DNA of 64,000 bases from DASYTH01 sp036002505 (GTDB lineage Bacteria > Actinomycetota > Actinomycetes > Mycobacteriales > Pseudonocardiaceae). Within the stretch, counting starts at the first letter, position 1. Each line of letters begins with the position of its first letter. Where the stretch lies: NCBI RefSeq assembly GCF_036002505.1, contig NZ_DASYTH010000408.1, positions 4,632-68,631 on the forward strand, read 5' to 3'. The notes under the pieces were generated by a model. That model did no database searches. It was not told where the DNA came from and saw nothing but the letters and a program-made list of their open reading frames with translations. The translations under genes were made by a program, and so were the position numbers. Positions 24,320 to 32,831 of this stretch are shown here, in pieces.

Positions 24320-25630
24320 ATGTCGATGCGGAGCTGGGGTGCGGCCATGGCGGCCGGCGCCCTGACCCTCTCGCTGCTCGCGGCCGTGCCCGGAGCGCAG
24401 GCCAGCGAGGACTCAGCCGACACCGCCGGGCACGGCAACCACGCCCGCACGGTCGGCTACTACATCCAGTGGGGCATCTACGCCCGCAACTTCGTGGTGC
24501 GCGACCTGGTCGCCAACGGCACCGCGGCCAAGCTGACCCACCTCAACTACGCGTTCGGTTTCCTTGATGCGCAAGGAAAGTGCGTGAGCGCGGACCCGTG
24601 GGCCGACTACCAGCGCCCGTTCCCGGCCGAGCAGGCGGTGAACGGCCGCGCCGACGAGGCCGGCCAGGCCCTGTTCGGCAACCTCAACCAGTTCCGCCAG
24701 CTCAAACAGCTCTTCCCGAACCTGCGGATCAACATCTCGCTCGGCGGCTGGACCGGGTCGAAGTTCTTCTCCGACGCCGTGCTCACCCCGGAGTCCCGCG
24801 CGGCCCTGGTGAGCTCCTGCATCGACATGTGGCTCAAGGGAAACCTGCCCGGCGCCGCCCCGGGGGCCGCGGCCGGGATCTTCGACGGGTTCGACCTCGA
24901 CTGGGAGTGGCCGGCCAGTGAGGGCAACCCGGGCAACGGCATCCGCCCCGAGGACAAGCAGAACTTCACCAAGCTGCTCAAGGAGTTCCGCGACCAGCTC
25001 GACGCGCTGCGCCGGACCACGCACCGGCACTACGACCTGACCGCGTTCCTGCCGGCCGACCCGGCCAAGATCGACAGCGGGTTCGAGGTGCGGAACATCT
25101 TCCGCTACCTGACCTTCGCCACCACCCAGGGCTACGACTACCACGGCGCCTGGGAGTCCACCACCAACCAGCAGTCCGCGCTGCGCACCCCTGCGGCGGA
25201 CCCGACCAGCCCGAAGTTCAGCTCCCAGGTGGCGCTCGACGCCCTCATCTCCCGGGGCGCGCCGCGGAACCGGCTGGTCATGGGCGTGCCGTTCTACAGC
25301 CACGGCTGGACCGGGGTCAACCCGGCCAACTTCGGGCTGTTCCAGCCGTCCACCGGTCCCGCGCCGGCCACGTTCGAGGCCGGCACCGAGGACTACAAGG
25401 TGCTCAAGGCGCAGCTGTCCCGGTTCACGGTGTACCGGGACAACCGGGCCGGGTTCGCCTGGCTCTTCGACGGGACGACGTTCTGGACCTGGGACGACCC
25501 GGTGGAGATGACCCGGAAGGCGCGCTACGTCAACGACCGCCACCTCGGCGGCGTGATGATCTGGTCGCTGGACGCCGATACCACCAGCGGTGAGCTGATT
25601 GCCGCCCTGCACAGGGAACTGTCCAGGTAG
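24320..25630 (+). CDS. secreted GH18 chitinase
   Basis: This 436-residue glycoside hydrolase family 18 enzyme has a Sec signal peptide (cleavage near ASA, residues 27-29). The catalytic signature FDGFDLDWEW gives proton donor E196, SLGGW lies upstream and GVMIWSLDAD is the final strand. It cleaves chitin to chitobiose, which NgcEFG could import. No chitin-binding module is present. DasR-type repeats lie directly upstream, linking its regulation to the ngc cluster. Confidence 0.92.
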   Translation: MSMRSWGAAMAAGALTLSLLAAVPGAQASEDSADTAGHGNHARTVGYYIQWGIYARNFVVRDLVANGTAAKLTHLNYAFGFLDAQGKCVSADPWADYQRPFPAEQAVNGRADEAGQALFGNLNQFRQLKQLFPNLRINISLGGWTGSKFFSDAVLTPESRAALVSSCIDMWLKGNLPGAAPGAAAGIFDGFDLDWEWPASEGNPGNGIRPEDKQNFTKLLKEFRDQLDALRRTTHRHYDLTAFLPADPAKIDSGFEVRNIFRYLTFATTQGYDYHGAWESTTNQQSALRTPAADPTSPKFSSQVALDALISRGAPRNRLVMGVPFYSHGWTGVNPANFGLFQPSTGPAPATFEAGTEDYKVLKAQLSRFTVYRDNRAGFAWLFDGTTFWTWDDPVEMTRKARYVNDRHLGGVMIWSLDADTTSGELIAALHRELSR

Positions 25631-25644
25631 CTCACCGCATCCAC

Positions 25645-26808
25645 TCAGACCTTCTGCAGCGCCTGCTCGAAGTCGGCGATCAGGTCGGCGACGTCCTCGA
25701 TGCCGGTGCTGATCCGGATCAGCTCGTCGGTGACGCCGATGCGCTCGCGGTCCTCGGCGCTCATCCCGGCGTGCGAGGTGGCCGCCGGGCGGGTGATCAG
25801 CGATTCGACGCCGCCGAGACTCGGCGCCACATACGGGATTCGAAGCGCTTCGATGAGCGCCTCCGCCGCGTCGAGGCCGCCGGCCGGGCGCAGGCTCAGC
25901 ATCCCGCCGAACCCGGAGAGCAGTTGCGCCGCGTGCCCGTGGTCGGGATGGCCGGCCAGGCCCGGGTAGTTCACCTCCGCGATCTTGGGGTGCCCGGCGA
26001 GGAACTCGGCCAGCGCCATGGCGTTGTGGTTCTGCGCGCGCACCCGGACGGCCAGCGTCTTCAACCCGCGGGCCAGCAGGAACCCGGCGTGCGGGTCCAG
26101 GCTGCCACCGTAGAGGTTGGCCGTGTGGCGGACCCGTTCGATCAGCTCGGCGCTCCCGGCGACCACCCCGGCCACCAGATCGTTGTGGCCGTTGAGGTAC
26201 TTCGTGGCACTCTCGAACACGATGTCGAACCCGATCGACAGCGGCCGGAAGTTGACCGGGCTCGCGAACGTGTTGTCGACGACCGTGGTCAGCCCCTCCT
26301 GCCGGGCGAACGCCACGACGTCGCGCAGCTTCGCCACCCGCACCAGCGGGTTCGCGATGGTCTCGACCAGGAACACCTTGGTGCTGGGGGTTCTGGCCGC
26401 CGCCCAGCTCTCCGGGCGCTGCGGGTCGACGAACGTGTACGTCCAGCCGAGGTTCTCCGCGTGCTGGGTGAGAAAGTCGTGCGTGCCACCGTAAAGGCAG
26501 TCGCTGGCCAGCAGGTGATCACCGGCCTTGAGCACGGTGTGCAGCACCGTGGTCAACGCCGCCATGCCCGACGCCGTGGCGAGCGCCGCCTCGGCGCTCT
26601 CCAGCGCGGCCAGCTTGTCGTGCAGGTACACCTGGGAGGGCGTGGAGTTCAGCCGGATGTAGCGGATGTCGTGGTAACCGGTGCCCGGTTCGACCGAGAA
26701 CACCGTGCCCTGGTAGATCGGGAACACCATGGACCCCTCGGGCCCGGGCCGGCGCTCCCCACCGTGCACCGCAAGCGTGTCAAGTCGGATGTCGTCGCTG
26801 GTAGGCAT
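25645..26808 (-). CDS. PLP-dependent trans-sulfuration enzyme (cystathionine gamma-synthase / lyase family)
   Basis: This 387-residue Cys/Met-metabolism PLP enzyme has the lysine K203 in SATKYLNGHND, the cofactor-phosphate region SGMAALTT and the C-terminal SLGGVESLITRP typical of gamma-lyases and synthases. The exact reaction (cystathionine gamma-synthase, gamma-lyase or methionine gamma-lyase) cannot be fixed. It is 49 bases downstream of the ROK kinase on the same strand, an unexpected companion of mannoside genes. An intragenic palindrome lies at 25840-25853. Confidence 0.88.
   Translation of the reverse strand: MPTSDDIRLDTLAVHGGERRPGPEGSMVFPIYQGTVFSVEPGTGYHDIRYIRLNSTPSQVYLHDKLAALESAEAALATASGMAALTTVLHTVLKAGDHLLASDCLYGGTHDFLTQHAENLGWTYTFVDPQRPESWAAARTPSTKVFLVETIANPLVRVAKLRDVVAFARQEGLTTVVDNTFASPVNFRPLSIGFDIVFESATKYLNGHNDLVAGVVAGSAELIERVRHTANLYGGSLDPHAGFLLARGLKTLAVRVRAQNHNAMALAEFLAGHPKIAEVNYPGLAGHPDHGHAAQLLSGFGGMLSLRPAGGLDAAEALIEALRIPYVAPSLGGVESLITRPAATSHAGMSAEDRERIGVTDELIRISTGIEDVADLIADFEQALQKV
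25840..25853. promoter_or_regulatory. intragenic palindrome TCGAAGCGCTTCGA, copy 2
   Basis: This is a perfect 14-bp palindrome identical to the cores at 7570-7583 and 28544-28557, inside the PLP-enzyme gene. Confidence 0.4.
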
Positions 26809-26857
26809 ACCCCCACCGTGCCCGAGTCGGTGCCGGCGGTAAAGCTGGCGTCTGAGG

Positions 26858-27799
26858 CTACGGCTGGGTCACGAGGTGAGGTTGGGCGGCGGTGGTGAAG
26901 GCGAGGGCGGCGGCGCCGTAGAGGCCGGCGCGGCGGCCCAGGGGTGATGGGGCGATGTGGACGCGGCGGATGAAGGGGAGGGCGGCGTAGTCGGTGAGGG
27001 CGGTGTGGATGGGGTTGAAGAGGACGGGGCCGGCTGCGGCTACGCCGCCGCCGATGACGACCGTGTCGAGGTCGACCATGGCGGCTGCGCTGGCGATGCC
27101 GGCGGCGAGGGCGCGGGCGCCGCGGTCGAAGGCACGCAGGGCGATGGGGTCGCCGGAGCGGGCGGCGGTGGCGAGGGTGCGGGCGTCGGGTGGGGCGGTG
27201 GGGCGCCAGCCGTGGGTGAGGGCCCAGGTGGTCATGGCGGGGCCGGAGGACAGCGCTTCGACGCAGCCGCGGGCGCCGCAGGGGCAGGCGGGGCCGTCCA
27301 GCTGGACGACGGTGTGTCCGAAGTGGCCGGCGTTGCCGGTCGGGCCCTGGAACGCAGTGCCGTTGATGATCAGGCCGCTGCCGACGCCGGTGGAGACGAC
27401 GATGCCGAGGAGCGTGCGGCCGCCGTGGCCGCCGCGCCAGTGCTCGCCGAGGGCCATGCAGATGGCGTCGCCGGCCAGGCTGACCGGGGTGCCGGCGGCG
27501 ATCGGGCGGACCTCGGCGACGAGCGGGAAGTCGCGCCAGACCGTGATGTTGACCGGGCTGACGGTGCCGGCGACCGGATCGAGCGGGCCGGCCGAGCCGA
27601 TTCCGACGCCGGCCAGTGCGCCGGGTGGGGCGGCGGCGAGGACGCTCGCGGCCACGCCGCGGACGGCCGCGGCGATGGTGGCCGCGTCGGCCGGGGGCGT
27701 GACGACCTCGTCGCAGGTCAGGATCTGGCCGGCCGAGTCGATCACCGCGGCGGCGATCGTGGTGCCGCCGACATCGAGGGCGAGAGCGTAGCTGATCAC
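26858..27799 (-). CDS. ROK-family sugar kinase
   Basis: This 313-residue kinase has the ATP-binding opening ALDVGGTTIAAAVID, the catalytic region NAGHFGHTVV and the zinc motif CPCGARGCVEA that marks active ROK kinases. It lacks a DNA-binding domain. GTG 27799 overlaps the stop of the beta-mannosidase, so mannose released by that enzyme is a likely substrate (mannokinase or glucokinase activity); this is inferred from context. Confidence 0.88.
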   Translation of the reverse strand: MISYALALDVGGTTIAAAVIDSAGQILTCDEVVTPPADAATIAAAVRGVAASVLAAAPPGALAGVGIGSAGPLDPVAGTVSPVNITVWRDFPLVAEVRPIAAGTPVSLAGDAICMALGEHWRGGHGGRTLLGIVVSTGVGSGLIINGTAFQGPTGNAGHFGHTVVQLDGPACPCGARGCVEALSSGPAMTTWALTHGWRPTAPPDARTLATAARSGDPIALRAFDRGARALAAGIASAAAMVDLDTVVIGGGVAAAGPVLFNPIHTALTDYAALPFIRRVHIAPSPLGRRAGLYGAAALAFTTAAQPHLVTQP

Positions 27800-30219
27800 G
27801 GCCGCGTGCCGAGGTCGTTGACGCAGCGGAGGACCGGCGGGGCAGCCAGCGCGGACTCGTCGAGGAGCGTCTCGGTGCGCACCCGGAAGGTGCTGGATTC
27901 CCCGGGTAGCAACGTGATCAGCATGTCGTCCACTGTGGACGCGGGGTCGAGGCGGTCGGGGAACAGGGCGAGGTCGCGCAGGAGCGTGCCGGCGGTGACC
28001 GTGACGTCGAGCCCGTCCGGGGCCGCGGCGGTGCGCACCTCGAAGCGCGGCTCGGGGAGAGCGAGGGCAACGTCCTCGGCGAAGAAGTGGCAGCTTCGGT
28101 TTCCACCTTCGGCAATGGTGAGCACCTCGGCGGTCGGGTCGTCCGGGGTGGTCACTTCGGGCGGCAGCGGCACGCGGACGGCATCCCGTTGGGGCACAAC
28201 GAGATCCAGCAGGGCCTTGGCCAGCGGGTCGCCGGCGAAGCCGATCCGGGCGACCGCGACCTGCGTGCGCCACTCGGCGCCGGTGTCGTTCACCGCCACG
28301 AGGTCCAGACCATCGGCGGACGGTTGGACGGTCAGCAGCCGCTCGGCGAACGCCCGGCGCAGTGCGTACCAGAGGGGTTTGCGCCGGCCGGCTCCGTCCA
28401 CAGCGGACCAGGAGATCACCGGCCAGCAGTCGTTGAGCTGCCAGACCAGCGCGCCGGTGCACAGCGGGTGCAGCGAGCGCAGGTGCTCGACGCCGAACCG
28501 CATGGCCCGGGCCTGGTTGAGCTGGGTGGCCCAGTGCCAGTCGTCGAAGCGCTTCGACACCGGCAGGTGCCCGGCCAGCCCGCGGAGCAGCTTCTGCTGA
28601 CCCTCCACCGCCTTCTGCCGGTGCGCCAGCGCGGGGGAGTCGGGGTCCGCCAGCGGCTCCCCGACCGCCTCGCGCAGCGTGGCGTACGCCGCCGGGCCCT
28701 GGAACCCGAACTCGGCCACGAACCGCGGCCGGTAGCTGGCGTAGTGCGTGTAGTCGTGGGTGTTCCACACGTCCCAGATGTGCATGCTGCCGTGCGCGGG
28801 GTCGTTCGGGTGCCGGTCGGGGCGGCCGGAGTAGGGGCTGCCCGGCCAGTACGGGCGGGTCGGGTCCAGCTCGGCGACGATGCGCGGGAGCATGTCGAAG
28901 TAGTAGCCGGCGCCCCAGGTGTGGCCGTTGAGAGCGCCGGACCAACCCCAGTCGGCGTGGCCCCAGATGTTCTCGTTGTTCCCGGTCCACAGCACCAGGC
29001 TGGGGTGGGAGGCGAGCCGGACGACCTGCTCGCGGGCCTCGGCCGCGACCTCGCCGGCGATCGGCTCCTCCTCCGGGTAGGCCGCGCAGGCGAACAGGAA
29101 GTCCTGCTGCACCAGCAGTCCCAGCTCGTCGGCCAGGTCGTAGAAGTCCTCGCTCTCGTAGCGCCCGCCGCCCCACACCCGCAGGAAGTTCGCGCCGGAC
29201 TCGGCGGCCTGCCGCAGGCGCTCGGCGTAGCGGGCCCGGTCGACCCGGTGCGGGAAGCAGTCGTCCGGAATCCAGTTGAACCCGCGGGCCGAGATGGGAT
29301 GCCCATTGACCACCACGGTGAACGGGGTGCCGGCGGCGTCCGGCGCGGTGTCCAGCCGCACCGAGCGGAACCCGATCCGCCGCTGCCAGCGGTCCAGCAC
29401 GGCGCCCGCGGCGTCGGTGAGCGTGACGTCGAGGTCGTACCGGCGCTGGTGGCCGTGTCCCCGCGGCCACCAGCGCTCCACCCCCGGGACGGTCAGTCGA
29501 AGCGTTTCGACACGGCGTTCGGCCGGCACCCGCACGCTGGTCCGCTGCCCGGCCACCGTCGCGGTGATCGTCACCGGTGCCTCGGCGGCCCGCTCCAGTC
29601 CGATGTGGAGCTCAACGTGGCCGTCCGCGCCGTCCACGGTGACCAGCGGGCGGACCCGGTCCAGCCGTGCGGTGCGCCAGCCGTGCAGCCCGATCGGCTG
29701 CCAGATGCCGGCGGTGACCAGCCGCGGACCCCAGTCCCAGCCGAAGTTGCAGGCCATCTTGCGGATGAAGTTGTACGGCTCCGGGTAGGCGCTCGGCCGG
29801 TCGCCCAGCCGGGTGCGGAGCTCCTCGGCGTACCGGTACGGCGAACTGAACCGGATCAGCAAAGAGTTCCGTCCGGGCCGCAGCAGTGAGTGCACCCCGA
29901 ACCGGTACGACCGGTGCATGTTCGCCGTGCGGGCGATCTCCACCCCGTTGACCGCGATCCGGGCCACCGTGTCCAGCCCGGCGCACACCAGGTCGACCCG
30001 GTCGGTGCCGCCGTCTGTCCAGTCGAACCCCAGCTCGTAGGCCCAGTCCGCGCGGCCGATCCAGCCCACCAGATCCTCGTTGGTGCCCAGGTACGGATCC
30101 GGGATCGCGCCGGCGGCAAGGAGATCGGTGTGCACCGCGCCGGGAACCGTGGCGGGCAGCCGGGCCATGCCCGCCGAGGTGAGGGTCCAGCCGTCGTGCA
30201 ACGCGCGGTAGCCGTCCAC
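27796..30219 (-). CDS. beta-mannosidase (GH2)
   Basis: This 807-residue family 2 glycosidase has an N-terminal jelly-roll (VPGAVHTDLLAAG), Ig-like domains and a TIM barrel. The acid/base glutamate is in WTGNNENIWG (about residue 414) and the nucleophile in FVAEFGFQG (about residue 502), both in the beta-mannosidase pattern. No signal peptide is seen, so it acts on imported oligosaccharides. It is divergent from a LacI regulator and heads an operon with the ROK kinase. Two LacI-like palindromes lie inside the gene (28544, 29497). Confidence 0.92.
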   Translation of the reverse strand: MDGYRALHDGWTLTSAGMARLPATVPGAVHTDLLAAGAIPDPYLGTNEDLVGWIGRADWAYELGFDWTDGGTDRVDLVCAGLDTVARIAVNGVEIARTANMHRSYRFGVHSLLRPGRNSLLIRFSSPYRYAEELRTRLGDRPSAYPEPYNFIRKMACNFGWDWGPRLVTAGIWQPIGLHGWRTARLDRVRPLVTVDGADGHVELHIGLERAAEAPVTITATVAGQRTSVRVPAERRVETLRLTVPGVERWWPRGHGHQRRYDLDVTLTDAAGAVLDRWQRRIGFRSVRLDTAPDAAGTPFTVVVNGHPISARGFNWIPDDCFPHRVDRARYAERLRQAAESGANFLRVWGGGRYESEDFYDLADELGLLVQQDFLFACAAYPEEEPIAGEVAAEAREQVVRLASHPSLVLWTGNNENIWGHADWGWSGALNGHTWGAGYYFDMLPRIVAELDPTRPYWPGSPYSGRPDRHPNDPAHGSMHIWDVWNTHDYTHYASYRPRFVAEFGFQGPAAYATLREAVGEPLADPDSPALAHRQKAVEGQQKLLRGLAGHLPVSKRFDDWHWATQLNQARAMRFGVEHLRSLHPLCTGALVWQLNDCWPVISWSAVDGAGRRKPLWYALRRAFAERLLTVQPSADGLDLVAVNDTGAEWRTQVAVARIGFAGDPLAKALLDLVVPQRDAVRVPLPPEVTTPDDPTAEVLTIAEGGNRSCHFFAEDVALALPEPRFEVRTAAAPDGLDVTVTAGTLLRDLALFPDRLDPASTVDDMLITLLPGESSTFRVRTETLLDESALAAPPVLRCVNDLGTRP
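28544..28557. promoter_or_regulatory. intragenic palindrome TCGAAGCGCTTCGA, copy 3
   Basis: This perfect 14-bp core extends to 16 bp with flanking G and C (28543-28558) within the beta-mannosidase gene. Confidence 0.4.
29497..29510. promoter_or_regulatory. intragenic near-palindrome TCGAAGCGTTTCGA
   Basis: It differs by one base from the three perfect copies and is again flanked by G and C. It lies within the beta-mannosidase gene, 953 bases from copy 3. Confidence 0.35.
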
Positions 30220-30241
30220 GCCGGACTCCTAACAAAGGGAA

Positions 30242-30255
30242 CTTAACCGAGAAAG
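30242..30255. promoter_or_regulatory. candidate LacI operator between mannosidase and lacI
   Basis: CTTAACCGAGAAAG lies in the divergent promoter region. A better palindrome of the same type, CTTATCCGGTTAAG, lies at 31382-31395 at the end of the lacI gene. Confidence 0.35.
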
Positions 30256-30365
30256 TTGCCATTCACGCTAGGGTTACGCCCCGCCCGGTGTCAACGGCGT
30301 TGCAAGCGGTTCAGCTATCCTTGCGGCCGTCACGGCGGCAGGGGCCGTGAGGGTGGAGGACGCGC

Positions 30366-31394
30366 ATGAGACGCCCGACGATCGCCGACATCGCCCGCAG
30401 GGCCGGCGTCTCCAAGGGCGCGGTGTCCTACGCCCTCAACGACCGGCCCGGCGTGTCGCCGCACACCCGGCAGCGGATCCTGGCCATCGCCGAGGAGATC
30501 GGCTGGCGGCCGAACAGCGCGGCGCGGGCGCTGTCCGGCGCCGCGGCGAACGCGATCGGCCTGGCCATCCACCGCCCGGCCCGCATCCTCGGCATCGAGC
30601 CGTTCTTCATGGAGCTGGTCAGCGGCATGGAGGCGGTGCTCTCCGCGGCCGGCTCCGCGCTGATGCTGCAGGTGGTCGCCGACGCCGAGACCGAGCTCGC
30701 GCTGTACCGGCGGTGGTGGGCGGAGCGGCGCATCGACGGCGCGATCGTGACCGACCTGCGCGCCGAGGACCCACGGGTCGGGCTGCTCGAGCAGCTCGCC
30801 CTGCCCGCGGTGATCGTGGGCGGCCCGACCGGCGTCGGCTCGCTGCCGCACGTCTGGGCCGACGACGCGGTCACCGTCACCGAGACCGTCGGCTACCTGG
30901 TGGCGTTGGGGCACAAGCGGATCGGCCGGGTCGCCGGGCTGCCCGACCTGCTGCACACCCGGCACCGGGACGCGGCCTTCCGCGCGGCCGGCACCACCTA
31001 TGCGGTGGACACCTCGCTGGTGATCTCCACCGACTACACCGGCGACGAGGGCGCGCACGCCACCCGCGCCATGCTCAGCACCGCCGCCCGGCCGACCGCG
31101 ATCATCTACGACAACGACATCATGGCGGTCGCGGGCCTGTCCGTGGCCCACGAGATGGGCCTGGTGGTGCCGCGCGACCTGTCCATCGTCGGCTGGGACG
31201 ACTCGCCGCTGTGCCAGGTGGTCCGGCCCCCGCTCACGGCGATGACCAGGGACATCCCGGCCTACGGCGCCCGCGCCGCCGAGCTCCTGCTGGACGTGAT
31301 CGCCGGCACCACCGGCAAGGCCCTCGGGGTGGAGGTCTCGCACTCCCGGCTGACCCCGCGGGGCAGCACCGCACCGCCGAGCTTATCCGGTTAA
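30366..31394 (+). CDS. LacI-family transcriptional regulator
   Basis: This 342-residue repressor has an N-terminal helix-turn-helix (TIADIARRAGVSKGAVSYALN) and the hinge region GWRPNSAARALSG. A periplasmic-binding-like effector domain (VGWDDSPLCQVVRPPLTAM) follows. It diverges from the beta-mannosidase and probably represses that operon, with a mannoside as inducer. The stop lies in a palindrome shared with the convergent VOC gene. Confidence 0.92.
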   Translation: MRRPTIADIARRAGVSKGAVSYALNDRPGVSPHTRQRILAIAEEIGWRPNSAARALSGAAANAIGLAIHRPARILGIEPFFMELVSGMEAVLSAAGSALMLQVVADAETELALYRRWWAERRIDGAIVTDLRAEDPRVGLLEQLALPAVIVGGPTGVGSLPHVWADDAVTVTETVGYLVALGHKRIGRVAGLPDLLHTRHRDAAFRAAGTTYAVDTSLVISTDYTGDEGAHATRAMLSTAARPTAIIYDNDIMAVAGLSVAHEMGLVVPRDLSIVGWDDSPLCQVVRPPLTAMTRDIPAYGARAAELLLDVIAGTTGKALGVEVSHSRLTPRGSTAPPSLSG

Positions 31395-31783
31395 GCGATC
31401 GGGCTGAACAGGTCGACGCCGTTCCCGTCCGGGTCGTGCATCATCGCGTACCGCTGACCCCAGAACGCGTCCCACGGCTTCTTGTGCCCCTCGTACCCCG
31501 CCGCGACCAGCGACTCGTCCAGCCCGGCCGGGGTGTCCACCAGGAACGCCAGGCCCATCCGCGGCGAGCCGGACGGCGCCTGCCAGCCCGGGTCGAACGA
31601 TCGAACCGTGTCGACGGTGTCCCAGGTGATCCGCATCCCGCCCGGCAGGGTGAAGTCGACGTGCGGCTCCGTGTCCGCCTCCGCGGGGACGTCCAGGCCC
31701 AGCGCCCGGTAGAACGCCAGCGACCGGGCCATGTCCTCGACGATCAGCCCGACCACATCAAGTTTCGCTGCTGTAATGGTCAT
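31391..31783 (-). CDS. single-unit VOC family protein
   Basis: This 130-residue glyoxalase-fold protein (LDVVGLIVEDMARSLAFYRAL to MMHDPDGNGVDLFSP) begins at ATG 31783; the longer frame upstream is translated from the 21-bp repeat array and is rejected. It is convergent with lacI, overlapping it by 4 bases. Function unknown; such proteins include antibiotic-binding and glyoxalase-like enzymes. Confidence 0.82.
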   Translation of the reverse strand: MTITAAKLDVVGLIVEDMARSLAFYRALGLDVPAEADTEPHVDFTLPGGMRITWDTVDTVRSFDPGWQAPSGSPRMGLAFLVDTPAGLDESLVAAGYEGHKKPWDAFWGQRYAMMHDPDGNGVDLFSPIA

Positions 31784-31845
31784 GGCGCCAAACCTAGGAC
31801 GCCCCAGCCGCCCGGTCTTGAACGAATCGGACACCGCTGGTCGGT

Positions 31846-32049
31846 GTGTTGGCGCCTGACGATGCCGTGTTGGCCTGTGGCGTTGGTGTGTTGGCTGCTG
31901 GCGGGTTCGGCGCCACCTTGGGATCGGAGTCGGCGTGTTCCGAACGGGGCCGGGACCGGTCATTCCTGCGCGCCTGCGGCCAGCATGACGACGTGAGAAG
32001 CCAACACGGCGACGTGTCGGGCCAACATGCCGACGTCATGCGCAAACAT
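31846..32049. repeat. inverted array of 21-bp units, locus 2 (3 + 4 units)
   Basis: GTGTTGGC lies at 31846, 31867 and 31888. The complementary type (GCCAACAC and variants) lies at 31979, 32000, 32021 and 32042, all with 21-base spacing. About 80 bases without units separate the two blocks. The array occupies most of the 385-base gap between the VOC gene and the first eCIS gene. Confidence 0.88.
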
Positions 32050-32168
32050 GGCATGTTGCCCGTATGGGCATGCGCGTGTTCCCGAAGGTCTGTCAGGGCA
32101 TGACTTTCGGGCATCGGACGCGGACTGCGATGGTCTGGTCCAGCGGTGCCTATGACAGGAGCGGCGCG

Positions 32169-32831
32169 GTGATTCATGAGGTTGATCAGGCGCTGAGGAC
32201 GCTGGTGAAGGACGAGGCGTTGCGCGGGTCCGAGGTGGAGGTCGCCTTCGACGCGCCGACCAAGGAGTGGGCGGCGCGGCGGAACGCGCCGACCGTCAAC
32301 GTGTACCTCTACGACGTCCGCGAGGATCTCCGCCGCCGGCAGCGCGGATTGCTCAACGAGTACAACGGCGATCGGGTGGCCGCGCGCCACCTGCCGCCCC
32401 GGCACTACAAGTTGTCGTACCTGGTCACCGCGTGGACGCAGCGGCCGGAGGACGAGCACCGGCTGCTCTCCGCGCTGCTCGCCGGATTCCTGAGGTACGA
32501 GGCGCTTCCGCCGGCCATGCTCACCGGATCCCTTGCCGCCCTTGGCCTTCCGGTGCCGATGACGACCGCGCTGCCGCCGCCCGAGGACCGCGCGTTCGCC
32601 GACGTGTGGACCGCGCTCGGCGGTGAACTCAAGCCGTCGCTGGACATCGTCGTGTCCGCGCCGACCGACACCGGCCGGATGTTCCCCGCCGGGCCGCCGG
32701 TGGTGGAGGGCGTCCGGCTCGAGATCCTCGGCGACGACCTGGTGGCGCATTCCGTCGGGCCACCCGACGAGGACACCGGGGAGCGCCGCATCGCCATGGT
32801 TCGCCCGCACCGCAAGGGTCTCCGGCCGTGA
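32169..32831 (+). CDS. eCIS DUF4255 protein (Pvc16/Afp16-like, sheath/tube cap)
   Basis: This 220-residue protein begins at GTG 32169 (IHEVDQALRTLV), with AGGAG 11 bases upstream. It has the DUF4255 pattern NAPTVNVYLYDVREDLRRRQ and ARHLPPRHYKLSYLVTAWT. In characterised contractile injection systems this protein caps the tube and sheath and helps end polymerisation. It is coupled to the AAA+ ATPase (GTGA overlap), the usual gene pair of eCIS loci. Confidence 0.9.
   Translation: MIHEVDQALRTLVKDEALRGSEVEVAFDAPTKEWAARRNAPTVNVYLYDVREDLRRRQRGLLNEYNGDRVAARHLPPRHYKLSYLVTAWTQRPEDEHRLLSALLAGFLRYEALPPAMLTGSLAALGLPVPMTTALPPPEDRAFADVWTALGGELKPSLDIVVSAPTDTGRMFPAGPPVVEGVRLEILGDDLVAHSVGPPDEDTGERRIAMVRPHRKGLRP

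Noticed and set aside
31784..31963. N-terminal extension of the VOC protein at 31391
   Set aside because: The extension is read from the 21-bp array and gives Thr/Arg/His-rich sequence; ATG 31783 matches the family start.
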